Shown here piece by piece: positions 1 to 4,830 of a stretch of DNA of 7,808 bases. The first letter of the stretch is position 1. Each line of letters opens with the position of its first letter. Location of the stretch: the NCBI GenBank assembly GCA_037719575.1, contig JBBJMF010000116.1, positions 1 through 7,808 of the forward strand, given 5' to 3'. The notes under the pieces are model-generated. The model worked only from the letters and a program-made list of their open reading frames with translations. It did no database searches and had not been told where the DNA came from. Both the position numbers and the translations under genes were made by a program. The DNA is from JAWWPG01 sp037719575 (GTDB lineage Bacteria; Actinomycetota; Actinomycetes; Propionibacteriales; Nocardioidaceae).

Positions 1-2
1 CC

Positions 3-1706
3 TCAGCCGCGGCGGCCGATGCCGAAGACGCCGCGAGCGATCTCCACGAGCACGTTCCGCCCGGCCGCCCGGGCCATCCCGTCCATCGTCTTGTACCGGG
101 TCACGTCCTTGAAGATCCGCTCCGCCGCGCCGGGTTCCTCACGCCGGGGCTTCGGATCGGCGCGCTCCCGCGGCAGGTCCGGGATCTGGACGCGATCGTC
201 CGTCGGGTCGCGCGGAGGCGGGCCCGGCAGCTGGGGCGGGGGCGGGACGGGATCCACCCTGGGTGGAACCGAGCCGGCCGGCCCACCGGCACGCTCGGTC
301 GCGGCCTTTGCCGCACCGGCGCCCAGCCGGGTGGCCAGCCGCTCGTAGGCGGACTCCCGGTCCAGCGGCACGGCGTACTTCGGGCTGAGCGGTGAGGCGG
401 CGATCGCGGCGGTCAAGACCGCCTCCGGGCTGGGCGCCATGAGTGACTGCGGGGCACGCAATCGGGTGTGCGCGACGGGTGTCGGCACCCCGTCCGGGTC
501 CATCACCGTGACCACGCCGGCACCGATCCCGAGCTGGGTCAGCAGCTCCTCGAGGTCGTACGAGGAGTGCGGGTACGTCGCGACGGTCTGGCGCAGCGCC
601 TTCGCGTCGTTCGGCGTGTGCGCCCGGAGCTGGTGCTGGATGCGGCTGCCGAGCTGCGCGAGCACGTCCTCCGGCACGTCCTTCGGCTGTTGCGTGACGA
701 AGAAGACGCCGATCCCCTTGGAGCGGATCAGCCGGACGGTCTGGGCCACGGAGGTGAGGAACGTCTTGGACGCGTCGGAGAAGAGCAGGTGCGCCTCGTC
801 GAAGAAGAACACGAGCTTTGGTCGATCTTGGTCGCCCACCTCGGGCAGATCGTGGAACAGGTCGGCCAGGAGCCAGAGCAGGAACGTCGAGAACACCGCC
901 GGACGGTCGGAGAGTCGCGGGAGCTCGAGCAGCGAGATCACACCCCGGCCGTCCGGAGTCGTCCGCATGAGGTCCGCGGAGTCGAGCTCGGGCTCGCCGA
1001 AGAACTGGTCGGCGCCCTGGTCGACGAAGCCGATGAGCTCGCGCAGGATCACGCCCGCGGTGGCCTTGGAGAGGCCACCCAGCCCCTCGAGGTCGGCCTT
1101 GCCGTCAGCACTGATCAACCACTGCACCACGGCTCGGAGGTCCTTGATGTCCAGGAGCGGCAGACCGTTGACGTCGGCGTAGTGGAACACCAGCCCGAGC
1201 GAGGACTCCTGCACCTCCGTCAGACCGAGCACCTTCGACAGGAGCGTCGGGCCGAACGACGAGACGGTCGCCCGGACCGGGGTGCCGATGCCCTCGCCGC
1301 CGATCGTGAAGAACTCGCACGGGTACGCCGTCCCACGCCAGGACTGGCCGACCTCCGCGGCGCGCCCGAGGGTGCGCTCCGCCGGCTCGCCGGCCGAGGC
1401 CAGACCCGACAGGTCCCCCTTGATGTCAGCGGCGAACACCGGGACGCCCTGGGTCGAGAGCTGCTCGGCCATCAGCTGGAGCGTCTTGGTCTTGCCGGTC
1501 CCGGTCGCGCCGGCAACGAGGCCGTGGCGGGTGAACATGCTCACCGGGATACGGACACCGACGTCGGGACGCGCGGACCCGTCCGTGACGAGTGCGCCGA
1601 GCTCCACGACGGGCGGTGCGAAGGCGTACCCCGCGGCGATCTTGGCGACCACCGCGTCCGAGGCGCGCTCATCATCAGGCCCGTCATCGGGCTCCTCGCC
1701 GGGCAT
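3..1706 (-). CDS. HerA-like helicase/ATPase, DUF853 (YjgR-type)
   Basis: A 567-residue P-loop ATPase of the HerA/FtsK superfamily, DUF853 branch. Family members are predicted DNA-translocating or hexameric ATPases; the cellular role is not settled. Visible motifs are Walker A GATGTGKT (residues 66-73), Walker B with DEAH (about 298-306: LVFFFDEAH), the sensor-like FVTQQP (336-341) and the downstream GSRIQHQLRA with a likely arginine finger (about 353-362). A Pro/Arg-rich linker (about 470-523) separates the ATPase core from a short basic C-terminal helix (AERIFKDV onward). This tail makes it somewhat longer than E. coli YjgR, which is about 500 aa. I chose the ATG at 1706 because GGGAGG lies four bases upstream; the frame stays open to 1820, but that extension has no ribosome-binding site and overlaps the divergent promoter. 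No signal peptide or membrane segment is seen, so it is cytosolic. It is transcribed divergently from the 1795 gene. Family call is firm; function is inferred. Confidence 0.93.
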   Translation of the reverse strand: MPGEEPDDGPDDERASDAVVAKIAAGYAFAPPVVELGALVTDGSARPDVGVRIPVSMFTRHGLVAGATGTGKTKTLQLMAEQLSTQGVPVFAADIKGDLSGLASAGEPAERTLGRAAEVGQSWRGTAYPCEFFTIGGEGIGTPVRATVSSFGPTLLSKVLGLTEVQESSLGLVFHYADVNGLPLLDIKDLRAVVQWLISADGKADLEGLGGLSKATAGVILRELIGFVDQGADQFFGEPELDSADLMRTTPDGRGVISLLELPRLSDRPAVFSTFLLWLLADLFHDLPEVGDQDRPKLVFFFDEAHLLFSDASKTFLTSVAQTVRLIRSKGIGVFFVTQQPKDVPEDVLAQLGSRIQHQLRAHTPNDAKALRQTVATYPHSSYDLEELLTQLGIGAGVVTVMDPDGVPTPVAHTRLRAPQSLMAPSPEAVLTAAIAASPLSPKYAVPLDRESAYERLATRLGAGAAKAATERAGGPAGSVPPRVDPVPPPPQLPGPPPRDPTDDRVQIPDLPRERADPKPRREEPGAAERIFKDVTRYKTMDGMARAAGRNVLVEIARGVFGIGRRG

Positions 1707-1710
1707 CCGA

Positions 1711-1716
1711 CCTCCC
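1711..1716 (-). promoter_or_regulatory. Ribosome-binding site deciding the HerA-like start
   Basis: On the minus strand GGGAGG sits four bases before the ATG at 1706. This supports that start over upstream in-frame starts such as 1820, which lack a purine-rich site. Confidence 0.7.
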
Positions 1717-1724
1717 ACGACGTT

Positions 1725-1736
1725 GCACAACTGTGC
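1725..1736. repeat. Short inverted repeat in divergent spacer
   Basis: GCACA-AC-TGTGC forms a perfect 5+5 bp inverted repeat, 19 bp upstream of the HerA-like start and about 58 bp upstream of the divergent GTG. A second symmetric element, GGCGCC-CA-GGCGCC, lies at 1740-1753. Either could be an operator for one or both divergent genes, but both are short and could be chance in GC-rich DNA. Confidence 0.35.
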
Positions 1737-1758
1737 CTCGGCGCCCAGGCGCCGCGTG

Positions 1759-1794
1759 TCGGCAGCGTAGCCCCGCCGCTCTACACTCCTTGGC
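1759..1794 (+). promoter_or_regulatory. Probable leaderless promoter for the 1795 gene
   Basis: A -10-like TACACT (1782-1787) lies 17 bp after a -35-like TCGGCA (1759-1764, four of six matches to TTGACA). The GTG start begins seven bases after the -10 element, where transcription would be expected to start. No Shine-Dalgarno sequence precedes the GTG. Together these suggest a leaderless mRNA, a common arrangement in actinobacteria. This comes from pattern reading only. Confidence 0.55.
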
Positions 1795-2112
1795 GTGATC
1801 TTCAAGCGGGTAGCCGACACCCGGCCCTACCCCGCGCACGGGACGACCCTCAAGCAGTGGGCTGACGTGCCGCCGCGCCAGGTGCGGCTCGACGAGCTCG
1901 TCACCACGAAGACCACGCTCGACCTCGACACCTTGCTCGCCGACGACTCCACGTTCTACGGGGACCTGTTCGCCCACGTCGTGTCGTGGGAGGGTCAACT
2001 CTACCTCGAGGACGGTCTGCACCGAGCGCTGCGGACGGCGCTGCAGCAGCGCAACTCCATGCATGCGCGCGTGCTCGAGCTCGGCGGGGCGAAGGACAGG
2101 GCGACGGGATGA
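1795..2112 (+). CDS. Small conserved actinobacterial protein, usually labelled 'VapB family antitoxin'
   Basis: A 105-residue soluble protein starting with GTG (MIFKRV...). From memory, close actinobacterial homologues share the WADVPPRQVRLDEL stretch, the LVTTK...LDLDTLLADDSTFYGDLFAHVV core and the LYLEDGLHRALRTALQQR stretch. They carry the automatic label 'type II toxin-antitoxin system VapB family antitoxin'. I see no PIN-domain toxin beside it, and the downstream partner is a LytR_C membrane protein, so the label is doubtful. The segment from about residue 62 to 96 (VVSWEGQLYLEDGLHRAL...ARVLEL) has the layout of a ParB/sulfiredoxin-like core: beta strand, DGxHR at 73-77, helix, then RV strand. 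That is inference. The stop overlaps the next start as ATGA (2109-2112), implying translational coupling. The gene is clearly real; its function is unknown. Confidence 0.88.
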   Translation: MIFKRVADTRPYPAHGTTLKQWADVPPRQVRLDELVTTKTTLDLDTLLADDSTFYGDLFAHVVSWEGQLYLEDGLHRALRTALQQRNSMHARVLELGGAKDRATG

Positions 2113-2747
2113 CCGCGGATATCGTCGGGCGGGACCGACGTCGGCTCCACCTGCGCGCGCCGCTCACCGGCCTCGTGCTGGTCCTCATCGTGGTGTTCGG
2201 CACGTATTACGGCTGGCAGGCGGCATTCGACGCACCGGGCCCGAACGTGGCGTCCGACGGGTGCCCGACCCCCTCGGCGACCACGACCACGACATCGCCG
2301 ACCACCTCCGCACCGACGACGGCACCGACCTCCGCAGCGGTGATCGCGCCGGCGGCCGCCGTGACGACCGTCCCGACGACGACGACGCCACCGCCGACCG
2401 GCGGACCCATGCTGCTGCCGGCCAGCGTCGCGGTGAACGTCTACAACGCGACGTTGCGGAAGGGCCTGGCCAACAACACCGCAGCCGAGCTCCGCAACCG
2501 GGGGTTCGAGGTGCTGTCGGTCCAGAACGACCCGCTCGAGGCGGTGATCGTCGAGGTCGCCCAGATCCGGTCGGCGACCTCGGACCAGCCGGAGGTGCGG
2601 CTTCTGGCGCAGCACATCCCGGGGGCCGTCATCGTCCCCGACGGCCGGGCGAACGCGACGGTCGACCTCGTGCTGGGCGAGGCGTTCACCGCGCTCGGCG
2701 ACCCCGCCCTCGTAACCCCGATACCGATCGCCACGCCGCGCTGCTGA
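2109..2747 (+). CDS. LytR C-terminal (LytR_C) domain protein, membrane-anchored
   Basis: A 212-residue protein in three parts. A short basic N-terminus (residues 1-16) is followed by one membrane segment (about 17-36: PLTGLVLVLIVVFGTYYGW), giving an N-in, C-out topology. A low-complexity Thr/Pro/Ala linker (about 53-98) looks like an extracytoplasmic spacer. A LytR_C domain (about 105-192) has the typical VNVYNAT..KGLANNTAAELRNRGFEV opening. LytR_C domains occur at the C-terminus of LytR-CpsA-Psr cell-wall ligases and also as stand-alone anchored proteins like this one; the molecular role of the stand-alone form is not established. There is no LCP catalytic domain. I chose the ATG at 2109 over the open frame back to 1986 because it overlaps the upstream stop as ATGA and directly precedes the basic/membrane N-terminus. 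GAAGGA at 2091-2096 is a somewhat distant ribosome-binding candidate. Two cysteines (52 and the last residue, 212) lie outside the membrane. The 3' end overlaps the convergent antiporter gene by 62 bp. Confidence 0.88.
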   Translation: MTADIVGRDRRRLHLRAPLTGLVLVLIVVFGTYYGWQAAFDAPGPNVASDGCPTPSATTTTTSPTTSAPTTAPTSAAVIAPAAAVTTVPTTTTPPPTGGPMLLPASVAVNVYNATLRKGLANNTAAELRNRGFEVLSVQNDPLEAVIVEVAQIRSATSDQPEVRLLAQHIPGAVIVPDGRANATVDLVLGEAFTALGDPALVTPIPIATPRC

Positions 2748-4248
2748 CCGGGTCCCGACCCGGCGTACGGCGCCCGAGCCACCCGGCCAGGCGCCCGTGC
2801 TCGCTGACCGCGGCCAGCCGCCGCTCGACCTCCCCGCGACTGCGTCTCGGGACGACCACGAGGACCTCGTCGCCGACCCGCAGCGCCATGGTGGGGGACG
2901 GCACGATCGACTCGTCGTCCCGGACGACCAGAGCCACCAGCGCTCCGCGCGGAAGCCGCAGCTCGGCCACCTCCACCCCGTGCAGTCGGGACGCGACCGG
3001 GACGCGAAGCTGCAGCAGCTCGGCACCCACCCGGTCCAGCGGGGCCACCTCGACCGCCAGGTCGCGCGTCTCGGTGGTCTCGGATACGCCGAGTCGACGG
3101 GCGACCCACGGCAGTGTCGGTGACTGGACCACCGTGAACACGACGACGAGCACGAACACGACGTCGAGGAGCCGGCGGCTGCCCTCGACGTCGGCGACCG
3201 CCGGAAAGATCCCGATGACGATCGGGACGGCGCCGCGGAGGCCCGCCCACGAGAGGAACGCCTGCTCGCGCCAGGGCACCCGCAACGGTGTCGTCGCGAG
3301 CATGACCGCGAGTGGCCGCGCGACGAACGTGAGCGCGAGGCCGACCACCAGCGCCGGCAGGAAAATCTCGGCGACGCGCTGGATCGGCACGACCAGCAGG
3401 CCCAGCACGACGAACAGCCCGATCTGGGCCACCCAGGCGAGCGCCTCGACGAAGCCCCTGGTCACCGCCCGGTGCGGGAGCGCGCTGTTGCCCAGCACCA
3501 GCGCTGCGACGTACACCGCGAGGAAGCCGCTGGCATGCGCGGAGGCAGCCGCCGCGTACGCCAGGACAGTGCATGTCGTGACCGCGATCGGGTAGAGCCC
3601 CGACGCGGGGAGGGCCGACTGGCGAAGCACGGCTGCACCCGCCCAACCCACGACCCCGCCGACTGCTGCGCCCACGACGAGCTCGAAGAGCAGCAGGCCG
3701 AACCCGGAGACGAACGAGGTGTCCGCACCTGGCTCGCTGACCAGCAGCACGAGGATGATCACCGGCGCGTCGTTGATGCCGGACTCGGCCTCCAACGTTC
3801 CGGAGAGTCTGGGTTTCAGCGGGACCCGGCGCAATGTCGAGAAGATCGCGGCGGCGTCGGTGGACGACAGGATCGCCCCGCACAAGACGGCGAGCTGCCA
3901 CTGGAAGCCCAGGACGTAGTGCGTCACCAGCGCCACGACCGTCACGCTGACTCCGACACCGACGGTCGCGAGCGACAGCGCGATCGGCAGCCGCGGACGG
4001 ATGCTCTCCCACCGGGTGGTGATCCCGCCCTCGGCCAGGATGATCACGAGCGCCGCGATGCCGACCGACTGCGCGATCTCGAGGTCGTTGAACGTGATGA
4101 GACCGGATCCGCTCAGCGCGGCCCCGATCCCGAGGTAGAGCAGCAGGCTCGGGAGCCCGGCCCGGGACGACAGCCGTACGGCGAGGACGGCGACGATCAG
4201 GACCCCGGCGCCGACGAGCAGAGCGATGTTCAGCTCGTCGATGCTCAC
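2686..4248 (-). CDS. K+/H+ (monovalent cation/proton) antiporter, CPA1/NhaP2-type with TrkA_C domain
   Basis: A 520-residue integral membrane protein. The Na+/H+ exchanger domain fills about residues 5-385 with roughly 12-13 hydrophobic segments. Family motifs are visible: SSTDAAAIFS (128-137), the ion-binding ESGINDAP (155-162, Asn159-Asp160) and SWAGLRGAVPI (333-343). A cytoplasmic TrkA_C/RCK_C-like domain follows (about 396-468: DLAVEVAPLD...LRVGDEVLVVVP). This NhaP2/CvrA-like architecture exports K+ in exchange for protons. The GTG at 4248 starts MSIDELNIALLVGAG, matching the usual family N-terminus, with GGAGAAG six bases upstream. The frame runs back to 4392, but that extension is Arg-rich and unlike the family. 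The C-terminus after the conserved GRLAGWLG (485-492) carries an extra 28-residue Arg-rich tail, whose last ~20 codons overlap the convergent LytR_C gene. Whether K+ or Na+ is the main cation cannot be read from the sequence. Confidence 0.93.
   Translation of the reverse strand: MSIDELNIALLVGAGVLIVAVLAVRLSSRAGLPSLLLYLGIGAALSGSGLITFNDLEIAQSVGIAALVIILAEGGITTRWESIRPRLPIALSLATVGVGVSVTVVALVTHYVLGFQWQLAVLCGAILSSTDAAAIFSTLRRVPLKPRLSGTLEAESGINDAPVIILVLLVSEPGADTSFVSGFGLLLFELVVGAAVGGVVGWAGAAVLRQSALPASGLYPIAVTTCTVLAYAAAASAHASGFLAVYVAALVLGNSALPHRAVTRGFVEALAWVAQIGLFVVLGLLVVPIQRVAEIFLPALVVGLALTFVARPLAVMLATTPLRVPWREQAFLSWAGLRGAVPIVIGIFPAVADVEGSRRLLDVVFVLVVVFTVVQSPTLPWVARRLGVSETTETRDLAVEVAPLDRVGAELLQLRVPVASRLHGVEVAELRLPRGALVALVVRDDESIVPSPTMALRVGDEVLVVVPRRSRGEVERRLAAVSEHGRLAGWLGRRTPGRDPVSSAAWRSVSGLRGRGRRAR
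2748..2763. terminator. Candidate hairpin terminator after the LytR_C gene
   Basis: CCGGGT-CCCG-ACCCGG forms a perfect 6-bp all-strong stem with a 4-base loop, starting on the base after the TGA of the LytR_C gene. It has no T-tract on either strand. Such stem-only hairpins are reported as terminators in high-GC actinobacteria. It lies inside the 3' coding part of the antiporter on the opposite strand. Confidence 0.4.
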
Positions 4249-4306
4249 TGGGGGCTTCTCCACGCCTCCTCGTCGACCACGTCGCCGTCGAGGGCGCGGT
4301 GCGCTG

Positions 4307-4312
4307 ATCCTA
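4307..4312 (-). promoter_or_regulatory. Candidate -10 element for the antiporter gene
   Basis: On the minus strand TAGGAT matches the TAnnnT -10 pattern and lies about 60 bases upstream of the GTG at 4248, giving a leader of roughly 50 nt. No convincing -35 element is at the right distance, so this is tentative. Confidence 0.3.
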
Positions 4313-4400
4313 CGGGCGCTCTCGGCTCCGGCCGGTCCCGCGGATGACCGCTGCAGACAGCGCGTGCCGTGGCGGCGAGGGCCGGAGCCCACCGAGTGCT

Positions 4401-4413
4401 GACCGCGGCGGTC
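4401..4413. repeat. Short palindrome upstream of antiporter
   Basis: GACCGC-G-GCGGTC is a perfect 6+6 bp inverted repeat with a one-base centre, about 90 bp upstream of the candidate antiporter -10. It could be an operator site; chance is also plausible in this GC-rich spacer. Confidence 0.3.
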
Positions 4414-4429
4414 GCTTCGTTGTGTCGCA

Positions 4430-4466
4430 CCCCGCCGTCAGCTTCCCCCGTACGCCGACGGCGGGG
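4430..4466. repeat. 10-bp inverted repeat in the 4249-4530 spacer
   Basis: CCCCGCCGTC (4430-4439) and GACGGCGGGG (4457-4466) are perfect reverse complements around a 17-base loop. It is the strongest fold I found in the spacer between the glycosyltransferase remnant and the antiporter. On the minus strand it lies downstream of the remnant's stop and upstream of the antiporter start, where a terminator for the upstream transcript would be useful. No T-tract follows on either strand. A GC-rich terminator or a dimer-binding site are both possible. The rest of the spacer (4249-4530) shows no convincing gene. Confidence 0.45.
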
Positions 4467-4530
4467 CGCTGGATCGGATTCGTCACAGCCGCGACGCCGG
4501 ATTGGGTTGTCTTGAGGCGGTCACGGTGAG

Positions 4531-4761
4531 CTAGCGGCTCAGCACAACCTCCACCTCGGCGACGGCATTCGGGCGGGTCTGCGCTTCGAAGGCGAACGCT
4601 TCAGCGAGACGTCGGGCGGCAGCCCGGTACGAGGGCTGGGCCAGCACGCGCCTGACAGCAGCGCGGATTGCCGGCTCCCCGGCCCGGCGGGAGACGCGGA
4701 CGCCAGCGCCGGCGGCGACCACCCGAGCGGCGTTGTCGCCCTGGTCTCGTCCGTGTGGCAA
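4531..4761 (-). pseudogene. C-terminal remnant of a GT1/MGT-like glycosyltransferase
   Basis: About 76 codons match the C-terminal end of UGT/MGT-type glycosyltransferases, which move sugars from nucleotide-sugar donors to small molecules or macrolide-like acceptors. The readable part begins at LPHGRDQGDNAARVVAAGAGV, the donor-sugar-binding segment (family pattern P.GRDQ.DNA.RV...GAG), then RRAGEPAIRAAVRRVLAQPSYRAAARRLAEA, and ends AVAEVEVVLSR-stop at 4531. Intact family members are about 400 residues, so over 80 percent is missing, including the N-terminal acceptor domain and the HGG region that should lie just upstream. A TGA sits immediately before the TTG/Leu codon at 4761, and none of the three minus-strand frames in 4762-4830 resembles the family, so the break is a rearrangement rather than one point mutation. 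It lies 69 bp downstream of the cyclase-ATPase gene. A functional 76-aa protein is unlikely. Confidence 0.75.
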
Positions 4762-4830
4762 TCAAGCCGAGAGAGAGCAGTTCGCCAGACGAAGAGGGGG
4801 GCCCAACTCTCGATCATGAATCGTCTATCG

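Noticed and set aside
468..1865. Long plus-strand open frame (465 codons) opposite the HerA-like gene
   Set aside because: It is an antisense shadow of a high-GC gene: composition is dominated by Arg/Glu/His/Gly with no recognisable domain, and the opposite strand carries clear Walker motifs.
2276..2400. Repetitive ACC/ACG/CCG stretch that looks like a tandem repeat
   Set aside because: It is the codon pattern of the Thr/Pro/Ala linker in the LytR_C protein, without a fixed repeat unit.
2063..3595. Plus-strand open frame (510 codons) across the LytR_C gene and the antiporter
   Set aside because: It runs through two real genes in other frames and is Arg/Ser/Thr-rich low-complexity sequence with no family features.
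3472..4347. Plus-strand open frame (291 codons) opposite the antiporter
   Set aside because: Charged low-complexity shadow; the minus strand encodes a clear transporter with conserved ion-binding motifs.
4344..4529. 61-codon plus-strand open frame in the spacer
   Set aside because: No ribosome-binding site, no recognisable family and atypical composition; it also spans the inverted repeat.
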